From Heterobasidion occidentale (lineage: Eukaryota > Basidiomycota > Agaricomycetes > Russulales > Bondarzewiaceae), in assembly GCA_039111635.1 (NCBI GenBank), contig JBCAQO010000017.1, positions 84,103-148,102 of the forward strand: DNA of 64,000 nt. The letters are read 5' to 3'. The notes under the pieces were generated by a model. The model saw only the letters and a list, made by a program, of their open reading frames with translations. It made no database searches and was not told where the DNA came from. Position numbers and translations under genes: made by a program. This document shows positions 22,682 through 33,444 of the stretch, one piece after another; the stretch's first letter is position 1, and the number at the start of each line of letters is the position of its first letter.

Positions 22682-23302
22682 TGTTACGAACTGCTCGTTC
22701 AGTAACCCAAGAGTAACAGGTTCTTCCCTAGGTCGCACAATGGACTGAGTGGTGGACGGAGTCTCGACTGTATCAGGCGTTGATACAGGAGGGAATAATG
22801 ATTGGCTCTAAGAATTCTGTATATGAAGATACAGAAAGAACAAGGATAGCAGTAGGAGGACTGCTATGGAACAAGGAGAATAGACTGAAGATCCTCAGCC
22901 TATTCTATGGGCCTTATATACTATATAGGGTCTAGGGTAAGAGTCCGTGTGCTTCTCCAGGTTTCCATCCTAGGAGAGCTGTGGTCGCCGTCTCTCTCAA
23001 CCGGTGCCTACTCTTGTACTTCTCCAGTCGCACTGATCCATCATGGTGCGACGAGGTGCTTACCCATAAGCCCTAAGCCCATGGCATGTGAATGCCTCTC
23101 TTATCTATGTACCTATCTTGTGAGCCCCGTGTCCCTCTCATATAGCCTCTACCGATGTCTTGAAGAACCATCGGTCTCGTCGGCTCCTAAGGACATGCCG
23201 AATACCTTGATGTACGCTCCGTAGTGGAGCCGCCTAGCATGTGATGCTTGATCCATCGGTTAGACACGGCCGCTAAGGGCCCCGATCGGTCAAGTCATAA
23301 CA
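22682..23302 (-). repeat. 5' LTR of delta
   Basis: The 621-bp LTR is nearly identical to that at 12394-13011. By the self-priming model U3 is 23302-22887 and R-U5 is 22886-22682. Confidence 0.95.
22912..22920 (-). promoter_or_regulatory. TATA box of the delta LTR
   Basis: TATATAAGG in element sense starts 34 bases before the predicted RNA start at 22886. It is kept in the other LTR (12623-12631) and in delta-prime (60292-60300). Confidence 0.65.
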
Positions 23303-23540
23303 CTTTCAGTGAGGATGTCAAAGGGCCGACTGAGGAGAACATTGTAGGCAGGGTTCCAAATGATGTGGACTTGTAGATACAGGGTGATGTGGACAATGAG
23401 GAATGGAACATTGCGTGCCAGGCCCAAGGATCTGTCAATTTTGCCGTTTGCCAACTGCATATTGAGGACGATTTCGGGGTCATAGATAAGCGTCAGTTCG
23501 TTGCAGATGCCTTTGGACATGGCGATGACTTGTGAGCCCG
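23303..23540 (-). pseudogene. pol: Protease region of G1-beta (broken)
   Basis: The frame from 23520 reads SKGICNELTLIYDPEIVLN, LGLARNVPFL and LLSRPFDILTES, then stops at the delta junction. It is nearly identical to alpha 787-1020. Confidence 0.75.
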
Positions 23541-25371
23541 GATTGATGATGCATTTGACTTCTTGCTGATGATTGACGAGGGAACAACGGACCTTAGGGC
23601 AGACAATTCTTTAACGACTATCAACGGCTGAGGAACCTGACCAGGCTGAAGACTTTTCAGATATGTCTTGTATGTGTTGGGGATGATGATTGCACCAGGC
23701 AGGGGTGTTTCTGGCTGGTGCAGGACATTGACAAAGGAGGAGATGGTTGGTTGAGTTGGTGGTTCAAGGTTGTTGATGGCGTAGGGTAGATTGGTGTCTT
23801 GGTAGAAGGTCCGAACATTGCTGGCATCCTTGGCAGGTGATTGGCGAGCTAATGTGGCTTCCCTGACTTGCGAATGGACTTTGGTGGAGAGAGAGAGTAG
23901 TTCGCTCTGGGTAAGCATCACCTGGGTAGCCATTGCCCTATTGTAAACCTCTGCTGCTACCTTCTCATCGTAGATCGGCACCGTAGTCTTGTAGGCCAGA
24001 GTGTCCTTCTTTGCCGATGGTATCTTTGCCAGGGCTCCCATGTTGTGTCTGTGTGGCGGCGCATAGGTGGTGTCTGGAGCTTTGGCATAGGGGTGGATCA
24101 AAGCATTGTCCTTGGCTAGTACTGGGGGTGGTGAGAGTGTTGGTCCTTGCTTGCCGTTTGGGGGCTGGTGAGGGAGTAGGTGCCAGACGTCCTGTTTGCA
24201 CTATTTCGCGTGCCCTAGCACCCCACGTTTGGAGCACAAATAGTTCATGTTTGAGGCTTTCAATTTGCTGGACATTGGTGAGCTGATAAGTCGGGGTAAT
24301 GTCCAGTAGTGAGGGCGAATCATGGCGGGAGGCTATTGTCATCGGGTGAGCCAGTGCTGCGTTTACCATGAACATCATCTGCCCAGTTTGCAAGCAAGCT
24401 GGCCTGGATTCCTGTGGTGCCATTCGTCAACTTGATCCTTCAGATTACCACCTGTGATTTCTCTGGGTACGAGTGCCCCACTCGACAATATGACCTTCCC
24501 ATCAATATTCCTCTTGCATTTGCCAATTTGAATGTATTTGGTAACCTCTGGACAGGTGCACATAAAATGTTCAGGACTGCCACAGAACATGCAGTTGTCG
24601 CTGCCTTGTCCTGGCTGTCAGAATGCTTGATCGGCTGGTCTAGATATCCCTTGAGCTGCAATGGCCTTGATGAAAGGTGTGTGGTGTTGTTCAAACACGG
24701 TCACCAGGTCTTCGGCCTTGATTGCGTTGGAGGGTGGTATGGCAAGAGCTGCTCTGGAAATGCCGGTCAAGGTAGTGCTGTAGGCAGCCGTTGTACCATG
24801 CAAGACAAATCACACTGCATCGTGGATGTCCTGGAGATTGTACGGATTGTCTGGGAATTGATTGGGGAACTTCAGTTGTAGTCGCTGGGAGATTCTTGCC
24901 CATAACTCCGGTTGGAATCCTCTAGCAAAAGCACGTCCTTGTTTGGTGACCAAGATTTGTGCTTTGCTGAGGAGAAATACTGTGATCGCAAGGAATCGCC
25001 GATGATAGCTACCAAGCTTGCTAAGGGATAAAATGCCAATCCTGCTTGTTTTGCTGACTAGCTTGTCCATATCTGATACCGACCATTTGCATTCTTCCTC
25101 TGATCCGGGGTACAGCCTGTAAACTTCTTCGCAAAAGTCCTTGAATGTCTTTGCAGCATCAGTGAAAGTGGTGAGGGATTCCCAAAGCTTGCAGGTGTCA
25201 ACATCTAGAAATTGGCAAGCATGCTTCTTCCTCTTCTATTTGTCTACTACTGCCAATCGAACAAAGTGGAAGTCCAGATTGGCAAAATATCGTCTCAGTT
25301 CGCGGGGTTGATGGGGGTCAAAGGTCGGGGCTGTCTGATCTCCATGAGCGGGCATGGATGGGGTCGCCATA
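23493..25371 (-). pseudogene. gag: Gag of G1-beta (broken)
   Basis: The start MATPSMPAHG lies at 25371. Pieces in three frames follow the gamma gag: PRELRRYFANLDFHF, GILSLSKLGSYHRRFLAITV, a zinc knuckle reading CFCGSPEHFMCTC-like near 24590-24550, then the KIPSAKKDTLAYKTT and YDEKVAAEVYNRAMATQ blocks in an open stretch 24101-23493. Decay is heavy upstream of 24045 and much less similar to alpha there. Confidence 0.8.
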
Positions 25372-25853
25372 GTGAGAAAGTCAAAGGTGGGGGAGAAGGT
25401 GTTGTTTGGGAAAGGGATCGGAGATAGAGTCGCTGGTTTGAAGGAGAGTTCTAGGGTAGTTGGTTGGACGGTCGGCATCCAGAAGACGGGGCTGTGTGGG
25501 ATTAATGGGGAGATAGAGTTGTGTAGAGATGGTATAGGCAATGGTGGAGATTGTTCTAAGATGGTGAGGTCAAGGATGGGGGAAATTGGTGGGAGTAGTG
25601 ATCAGTTTGGCGACGAAGGTGGGTGAAGAAGAAAATAGAGTCGGGTGGCGGCAAGAGCGATGGCAAGGATTCAAGCTCAAGATAGTGATGGTGGGATAGA
25701 TGGTCAGGGACTATATCTGCGTCTCCAAACAAACTTCGGTTGGCTGCCGTCTCCTGAGTATTGAAGCTGTCAATAACTGCTTGCTATTCTTCGCGCTCCA
25801 CTGTTGGTCAGGAAGAGCAAGGTAGATCCCTTGAGGTAATTTTGAATACTAAC

Positions 25854-25871
25854 CCCTCACAGTGGGCTCCA
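25854..25871 (-). promoter_or_regulatory. Primer-binding site of G1-beta
   Basis: In element sense TGGAGCCCACTGTGAGGG follows the LTR end after TTT. It starts with TGG, as expected for the complement of a tRNA CCA end. Gamma has the CpG-rich version at 47306-47323. I cannot name the tRNA. Confidence 0.6.
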
Positions 25872-25874
25872 AAA

Positions 25875-25969
25875 TGATACACTAGAGGTGGCTCTAAGTG
25901 CCGAGCACAACACCAAAACAATCTCTAGAGCAGGGGGGTGCTGGAGCTAGTATCTGATACACTTTCTGT
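25875..25969 (-). repeat. Truncated 5' LTR of G1-beta
   Basis: About 95 bp match the inner end of the G1 LTR (TGATACACTAGAGG to GTATCTGATACAC). After 25969 the similarity stops abruptly, so roughly 970 bp of the LTR are missing. Confidence 0.85.
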
Positions 25970-28121
25970 ATCTTCCCATGATATTGGTTCATAGAGGGAG
26001 CATATTAAGAGAGTGAGTCAGTGTTGAAGATAGTTGGTGGCTTGTTGAGCGACACCCAAGCGTGTGGGCGAACACAAACAGCAATGAGATACCTTCTTAT
26101 GGTATGATTGTTGTGAACTTGTTGCAATAACACGATGTGCCAGAAGGTGTCGTTTGGGGTCGTTAACAGACAGCCACACCTAGTGTAAATGTGTGTGTGC
26201 TATACCACACTTCTTTTCCTATTTTCTCGCAACAAAGTGGTATATTTGAGGGAGACCCACACATCTGTCATGTCCCATAAACTAAATGTACTGTGAATTG
26301 GTCAGATCTGAGAAATGCAGAGTATACAAACACAATGGTAATTACCATTTCTTTGCCGTCGGGAACACTTTCACTGAGTTGTGAGAGATGAACCGTCATC
26401 CTCCTACTTATGAGGGTTCCCATTGGTATGAAGTGCCATCTGCATAGTGTCAGTTTTGCATGCTTCTTGTGTTTTGAGGGTGATGAAGACTTTCCCGGGT
26501 GGAGCTGGAATTTTTGCAAATGGCCCTGAAATGTTTCAGGAGAGTGTGTGTCTATAATTGGGCACAATACATCATGGATTAAAGCCTGGAGACAGCAGCA
26601 TAGTTTGCCCCAGTCAGGACAGACAAAGCTATTGCTTACTTTGTTATGTGCTTATAATAAGCAGAAATGTCTTCTTGACTGAAGCAATTGTGCCACGGCA
26701 TAAGCTTAAGCTGGTCGAGAGGGCTCTGATGTTGTGTAGAAGGCACATGCAGTTTTCTAACTCCAAGAGTGCATCATTCTGCCAAACATTAATTGCTACA
26801 TGCAATTGGCGCCTGCTTATCATGCCCCATGGTGAGCAGAGAGGGGAGATGGGCTATGGAAGCCTCAAGACATGCTCAGATCATTTGCTTCAGTATCTCA
26901 CCCACATGCCCAATAGAGGTCTCTGCCGTGCTGATGCCACCAAACCCCGATGGTGGACGTAAAGGCAAAGAGCGTGTTAGGCACTTCTTAACTATCTACA
27001 ACAAAAAATATAAACAGTTATGAGCCTGCAGAGATAAAGACGGTGAGGCCAAGATGGAGGCAGAGCAAGGGCAATAACACACCACATTGGATTCTTATTC
27101 AAGTTGAGTACAACATTCCGAGCAGAGAGATATTATAGCAAGCCACAAATTTAAGTTTTTTAAATATTTGAGACCACCAGGTACAAAAAGCCAAGTAGTT
27201 TAGAAAGATTGAGCTGCACTCTCAGTTCACAGTATGCAAAGTGACATGTGGGACTTCGGGGCATGCTGCATATGGGACAAGATTCTTTAGGGTAAGTTTG
27301 CCATCTCGAAAAGGCAACTCACTCCACCTCACTTACAGTGGAACATTAGAACAATTGAAGTTGTATGGTGATGATGCCAATTGCCATTATGTACTATTCC
27401 CCAGCTTCCGACCGCACAGAGCCTATCACAACTGCCAGCTCTCTATTAGCGCACATCAGTGCTATCATCAGTAGCCAACTAATAGCCAGCATCATGTATC
27501 ATATGTAGCTTATAACCAATTGAATTGTCCGCAGATGACGGAATTGCAAGTGGAATAGTAAAGTGATAGTGAGAAGATACTGCCAAAAGCCCAAAGAAGA
27601 GCCGGCACCAAATGGAAAGTAAAAGTGTGGAAGGCACACTGGGTACTGAGGCCTACTAGGGCCTACTGAGGCACAACAATTCATGACATTGATGAACAAT
27701 GAATAGATAATGAAGACTGCTGACTGTCCTATTCTGGTATGGCCCGGAGGTTCTTTATGTAGGCTAGTCAGTATCGCTGGGACAGAGCCAAAGAGCTACT
27801 ATCCACTACCATAACCCTCCATTGCTCCCTCATTATACTTGCAGTACACCATCAGTAAACCCACATAGAGCCATGCACAAAGGCAAACCCCATTTCCACT
27901 GGAAACTCAACATTTACAATTGAATATTTGTGACACATCATTCTTGAAAGAGTCACTGCAAATGCTCGCATACTCGACCTGGGCCATCGCAACCCACAAA
28001 TGTTGATGCAAATGTCCCAGGAATCCCTCTACAGTTTCAAGATAAACTTCCTTGGAGAACAGGGGTGTGTGGCTTTGTATCCATTCGTATCTTGATACAT
28101 CAATGATGTGATCCCATCTAG
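25970..28121. other. Old intergenic sequence, no clear gene
   Basis: Open frames here are short and lack recognisable motifs. Near 27287, CTTTAGGGTAAGTTTGCCATC resembles one end of the fold-back element at 32836, so a MITE fragment is possible. Confidence 0.4.
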
Positions 28122-28436
28122 TTGTGCAAAATCAATAACATTGCTCAAACACCAGGCTTTCCTTGTAATCATGAAGATGTGCACCAAGCTTTTGAAATTC
28201 TCTACAGTATGCGCAAGAAGGCCATTGCGAACCTTGTAGCCATTAAGACATGCGCTAAGCACTACTCTCTTCAGTCTCAATTTTGGGAGGTGGAGAGGCT
28301 GCGCGCTGAGGCAGAGTATAATTTGAGACAGCAGGCTTTGGGAGGGTTGCGGGAGGTGATTCAGAACTCTGGCCTTGCGGTCAACACATCCTCCATACAC
28401 TCAGCTGACGAGGAGCAGGAAGAGCCCCTTTTTTAG
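28122..28436 (+). CDS. Small reading frame, unknown
   Basis: The 104-codon frame has a charged helical middle (FWEVERLRAEAEYNLRQQAL) and an acidic end (SADEEQEEPLF) before a TAG stop. Its composition looks like the C-terminus of a real protein rather than chance. I see no family signature and no clear start context; it may be a last exon of a decayed gene. Confidence 0.35.
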   Translation: MCKINNIAQTPGFPCNHEDVHQAFEILYSMRKKAIANLVAIKTCAKHYSLQSQFWEVERLRAEAEYNLRQQALGGLREVIQNSGLAVNTSSIHSADEEQEEPLF

Positions 28437-29440
28437 TGCATATCAATTGTTTTGATCTTCAAGTGTGGATTGTTGTACGACCACCGCTGTCCATTCCATC
28501 GTTATTTATGAGTTACTACTGTTGCTTCGCTTTGAATTGTGCTTTTTATGCCAGAAATGTCAATTGGTACCAAATGGATTGAATTTCTCTCGACAGACCT
28601 TACAAGGCATTGAGTCTACATATAGTCCACATGCCCAATGCTGGCTTGAAAGCCATCAATGTTCTGCTAATGTGCATTCACATTGCTGGCAACCATACCA
28701 TCAATCCTGCTAGTGGCGGTGTTCATCGCTGCTTGTCTCTCCTTGATCTTAGATAGTGCACTGTTTAAAGGTAGAGATCACTGAGCCGAGGAATAGGTGG
28801 AGAAGATTTGCCTAAACCGCCACCACATTACTATATGTATGAACTTTGAAAGGGGAGAAAACTGCACCGGTTCCACCATGTAATAAGGGCATTGACTTCT
28901 TCTTGTTCTTCTACATCATCAAACAACTCGAGAATCAAGTTATAAAACCTCTCAGAGTCCATCACAGTGTCCGTCCTCAAAAACACAGCAGATGAAGACA
29001 ATGCAAACCAAGCCTGTCCATACCCAGTAGTGATTGAAAAGATCAGTCAGTTCAGCAAGCCATTGAGTACCCTCAGGCATTGCCTAAAGGCAATGTACAT
29101 ACTACTACCTAGGTGGCAACATAAGCGATTGACGTAGGCATAACATGGGTTATTCCATGTATCTTCGCATTTCTGGTGTGTGTTGCCTTTGGCTCCTTGT
29201 CAACAGAGCTTGGCAATATAAAAATGTACTTGTATGCCTGCACATCAGCATACTTGTCAGAGGTTCAGCTGGTCAGCGAAGCCAAGAACACTTACACAAA
29301 TGAGTAGTGTACTTTGAAATAGGCCAATCCAAGAATCTTCAGGGTCGTACTGATATCCTCTGTACAGGAACAAGGGCCATTGATCACTGGAGACTTGCAA
29401 TTCTCCATTTCAAAGCTGCTATTTGACACTGGTAAAAGTG
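28437..29440. other. Intergenic, nothing recognised
   Basis: No frame above about 85 codons and no repeat of note. Confidence 0.4.
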
Positions 29441-29447
29441 CCCATGA

Positions 29448-30090
29448 TCAGCTCAGCTGGGCAGAAGGAGAGAACAAGACCAAGTACTCAGGGTCTGCCC
29501 AGTTTAGGTCAACTGGACATAGCAGTGCACCCGTGCACTTGTGATGGAATCCATGATCAGTTTTGATATTATGAGCCAGAGGAGGACTGAGTGCTTGACC
29601 ATGTGGAGTGATCCACTCTAGAATTGCACCTTTGAGTCCTTTGGTGTCATCAGATTGCACACCATTGGCACCTTTTTGGATCTGGCCACTAATATCAAAC
29701 ACAAATCCATCATTATAGTAACAAGACTTACTAGATCTGTGATTTGCTCAATCTCTTCATCACCACCATTCATCAACTTTTCCTCAAGACCAGGTATGGA
29801 CTGCAATAAGGCATTGAAGACCCGGTGCTCTCACCGCTCTCTAGATTGTGACTCAATAGCTGTGAGGGCTCTGGTGGTGGACTGCAATATACTCACTCTG
29901 TTGTAAAAACCTCATCGGGCTTAGCCGAGAGCTCTCTCATGCGTAAGAGACTATGGGTGATCAGTGCATATATATTGGTCAAAGCATGTATTGTGCGACC
30001 AAAGTGTTGACCATACCCAATTAATGTCTGAATTACATCTGCAACACAGTATTCACATAGAATTAGGATCTCATTGAGCACATAATAATT
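29448..30090 (-). pseudogene. DUF6698-like gene fragment (broken)
   Basis: Three minus-strand pieces line up in order: 30081-29893 (LNEILILCEYCVADV...), 29806-29618 (QSIPGLEEKLMNGGDEEIEQ) and 29702-29448, which has GANGVQSDDTKGLKGAILEW followed by ITPHGQALSPPLAHN and KCTGALLCPVDLNWADPE. From memory this block belongs to a large family of uncharacterised mushroom proteins, I believe Pfam DUF6698. Frame changes and a TGA between the pieces make it a pseudogene. The usual C-terminal half is missing. Confidence 0.5.
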
Positions 30091-30094
30091 CTCA

Positions 30095-31755
30095 AGGCAA
30101 TGATGACTTACGCCTTCTTTTGTGGGCCGAGTTGAAGTATGGTTTCATGTGTGCACTGACGGGATTGGGCTTGTTGGTGGACTCCATCAACAGAAAGGTG
30201 GCCAGAGATCAAGAAGTATCAGAGCTGAAATGTAGTACAAGTGAGTCTACAAGACAACCCCCTGGGTCTTTGTTTGTTGCAGCTGGTGGAGTCTGACCAC
30301 AACGAAAATCACTCTTATATCAGGCTGAGACTGTGTTGACTGATCTGATCCCTTGTCTGACTAGCTGCACCGCTCTCACTGAGAATGTTTTGGCAGTCTT
30401 TGTTGCGTAACGCTACACATGGGAGTTGGTCGGCTGTCTTTGTCCTGCTACGTAGAGTTGATTAGAACCTCAGAGAGCCTGGACAATACCCCAAGCAGCT
30501 CTCCCGGAGCTTTGAATGGTCTTGCTCAGCCCCAGAGCTTCTGCCAAATGAACTCGCTTAGCCGGTGAGACTCAAGGCTTTCAGCAACTCAGATGAGCAT
30601 ATATAAAGCATGTCAATTTACCTTGCAAGCTCAGTCAGCGTGATTCTGACAAGTTTGCTTATTTTCCAGGCTGTTTCAAATTGTCATGCCACCCCATCAT
30701 CCACAACTGAACACACACCAGATTCAATTGCTCATGCATGAGATTGCTATTAAGCATGACAATGTCCTTCAGTATAATGCCAATACTGGTACCATGGATG
30801 TTTGGCCTTGGTTCGTTGAAATTCATATCCCAACTGACAATTAGGTCAAGCTGATGCTGTCGCTGCAATAAGCCGGTAAACAATGTGGGAGAAAGGATAC
30901 CACCTTCCAAGTTAGCCACTCACTGACGGATCAGGGATTGCAACTTCCCATATTGTTTCTGCCCTGTGAAGGGAGGTGTTTTTTCATGGAAGCGGCTATA
31001 TGCCGCAACCATGGTGGACAACATGCTGGCCAGTGGGTCACTCAATGCGCGACCACAAGTTGCACATACTATGGTGAGAATCTGATGAGTCTGTGGTTAT
31101 TCAGCATTGCAAAATTGACCTGGTAAGCCTTAGTCCGAATCGAGACAATTTTCGACAAACCTGGCGTAACTGTGAAGCGTTATGGACTCAGAGGTTTTTA
31201 GCATCCAACACGATGCAAAAATTGATTACTGATGATTTGTTCTAGACAACAACAATCCCGACGCCTGTGGTATACGGGTTCATAGCTCGGAACGTGGCAC
31301 GTCAGAGAGCAGACTGTATGTATCATGTTTGTTGTGTCACTGGGAAATCAAATACTTACAAGTAAACAGTTTTCAAGTTCACAACTATGATATCAACATA
31401 TCACAGATCTACCATCCCAACACCCTCAAGTCTTGAAGTGCTCCTTTGCCTCGGCTTAGCTGTAAATCCTGGATTAACGCACCAGCAATTCCAAGATCTG
31501 TTTGTAAGATGCTGTGATTGTCAACTTTACATAACACGTCCTACAGCTAGTAATCATGACTATGTGCCATGTACTGATGTTATTGATCTTACCAATAATG
31601 AACCAGAGATAGGCAGCAGTACAGTTGAGGATGATGAGGAGGTTTAGTTGGGAATACAATGTAGAGATGTTATGTAGTTTCATCATGAAATACACACTAG
31701 TCTGTCATTTGTCCAAGTCTAACGAGGTATGATATTGAAAGTGCACCCTGAGGCG
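30095..31755. other. Old sequence with possible exon remnants
   Basis: A frame near 30938-31080 (+) has spaced cysteines (CEGRC, CRNHGGQHAGQW, CATTSC). Another at 31387-31647 (+) has FVRCCDCQLYITR and an acidic end. They could be exons of one decayed gene, but no splice structure is certain. Confidence 0.3.
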
Positions 31756-31759
31756 CTCA

Positions 31760-32480
31760 CCTCACAATAGCCCTCCACCATGCTATCAACACTCCCAAGA
31801 GCGATCACATCATTCTCTACGCCAACAACAAAGCAGCCCTACGTACAGTCCTGGACACCCTCACAGATGTGCGTGATCCTCGCTAGTCAGCGAGTGCGTG
31901 CATGGCTCTCCTCCTCCCCTTGGTGCAGACTCACAGTGGCCTGGTGCCCTGGCCATGTTGAAATCCCACGCCAGGAGCAGGTTGACACGGTTGCCAAGGC
32001 CTCACTCCACGAGGCCGCCCTCCGGTTTGCTTCAGCAGCCTTTCTGAAACAAAAAGCATACCTCGAAATGTTGGGTAACTTGCAGTCTGAGATGCAATCC
32101 ACAAAATACAGTGGCAAGGACTTCCCCCACACTCCACAAAGAGTCGGACACTCCTCTATGTTGACAAACAGAACTCTTGCAGCATGTGCCGTGCGCATGT
32201 TACTCAACCATACACCAATGCGTGAATACCACTCTAGTTTCTTCCCATTCAAGTCCACCACCTGTAACTGGTGTGAGGAACTTCAAACCTGCAGACATCC
32301 TCTCCTGGTATACTCACTACCAGTGCCCTCCAGACTTCACCCTTGCACGTTACCTTATTGTGAGAGACTCCCTTCCTAGTCTCCTTAAGTTCCTTAAGGA
32401 CAACCCCACAATGTTCACTTTCGACAATGCACCGCTAAACACGGAAGACCTCCTTCTACTCTACCTTACGTAGCCTCCCA
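31760..32480 (+). pseudogene. LINE (non-LTR retrotransposon) RNase H and 3' end relic
   Basis: Across shifting frames the segment reads HIILYANNKAALRTVLDT, then VAWCPGHVEIPRQEQVDTVA, matching the end of a LINE-encoded RNase H. It is followed by a region like the C-terminal part of fungal LINE ORF2 (NRTLAACAVRMLLNHTPM, CNWCEELQTCRH, LLKFLKDNPTMFTFD). Several frameshifts are present. Confidence 0.65.
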
Positions 32481-32604
32481 ATGCTTCAACGACTTATTGT
32501 AACCAACAATCTGGGCCTTAAACAAGCCTTACATTTAGTGTTTATGACAGACTCTCACCTGTTTTATCATTACATAGCCACCACTAGCCTTAGGCTGCAC
32601 GGGA

Positions 32605-32648
32605 TATAAATCTGCTAATTTTTTTTGAAAAAAAAAAGAAAAAGAGAC
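32605..32648 (+). repeat. A-rich 3' tail of the LINE relic
   Basis: ATAAATCTGCTAATTTTTTTT is followed by a run of A residues with two G interruptions, as expected at the 3' end of a poly-A type LINE. Confidence 0.55.
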
Positions 32649-32835
32649 TTGTTACTGACCTGCTACACAGGTTTGCTGGCATTACACTCAAGCATACAAT
32701 GCATGATAGTCCATTGTACAGTACATCAAGAATTCTGAACTGACTCTACATGCAAATAGAGGAGACGAGACTGTAGTAGAATATGGCAGGAGAAAATTTT
32801 GGCTGTTGCTTACATATGCCGAGAATAAGACAGAA

Positions 32836-33022
32836 ACTTTAGGGTGAGTTAACCATCTATAAAAGGCAAGTTATATAGTTCTCAGCTACTTCAGCCACAA
32901 TTCAATCAAGTAGGTGTTTATTTGGCTGTGCTTACCCCTTGAGCCATTTTGGTCCAAGTGTGGCTGAAGTGGCTTAGAAATGTATTGCATGCCCTTTTTG
33001 GGTGGTAAGCTCACCCTAAAGT
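32836..33022. mobile_element. Fold-back MITE-like element
   Basis: A 13-bp perfect terminal inverted repeat (ACTTTAGGGTGAG / CTCACCCTAAAGT) bounds 187 bp that continue as an imperfect palindrome, including CTACTTCAGCCACA against TGTGGCTGAAGTGG. No coding capacity. A target duplication is not clear. Confidence 0.65.
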
Positions 33023-33444
33023 GTTCGACTTTATCATCAGCACGTGTTAGAGCCCCCCTGCTTCTTTCTACCACGTCTAGCTCTGTAGGATACAAGTCAT
33101 TCACTCCCTTCGTATGTAGAGTTAGGATTGATAACTTTCATGTCCAATTGTGGCAAGTTGATTGGAGTACAACTATTCTTATATCAGAATAACACCTCCG
33201 TCTCTTCGTAAGAAGTACAAAAAAAGTTGACAGTAGTAAAAGCAAATACATGTGCAGTTCTGTAGATCTACGCTACACACCAAAAGAGTTACCATACAAC
33301 TTCTCACTCTCCTGGCCTTTCAGAGCAGAGATGACTTTGACAGTGAAGAGATGAGAAGGAGAGGAATGAAGTTCTGGCTGATTATGTTGTTGAAGAATTA
33401 AAGAATGGCACTAGTGCGCGCCCTATTGCCCATCATTACACCAG

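Larger units (their letters stand above)
12394..23302 (-). mobile_element. Delta: young chromovirus (Ty3/Gypsy) inserted in G1-beta
   Basis: The element is 10.9 kb and flanked by CTTTC (12389-12393 and 23303-23307). LTRs start TGTTA and end TAACA in either orientation. On the minus strand it encodes gag, protease-RT-RNase H, integrase, a chromodomain and a further downstream frame, followed by a long structured non-coding region. The two LTRs (618 and 621 bp) differ by about two substitutions and three one-base indels, so the insertion is recent. Confidence 0.95.
8666..25969 (-). mobile_element. G1-beta: decayed Ty3/Gypsy element split by delta
   Basis: Reading right to left: a 5' LTR remnant (25875-25969), primer-binding site, gag (to about 23493), protease (23303-23540), then the delta insertion, then RT, RNase H and integrase from 12393 down to 8666. 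The 3' end lies beyond alpha, left of the window. The flanks of delta rejoin perfectly at the duplicated CTTTC. Between 8841 and 24045 (delta excluded) it is nearly identical to alpha 262-4551. Confidence 0.9.

Noticed and set aside
27241..27474. 77-codon plus frame near a MITE-like end
   Set aside because: Low complexity, no homology recognised, and only one terminal motif is present, so neither a gene nor a full MITE is supported.
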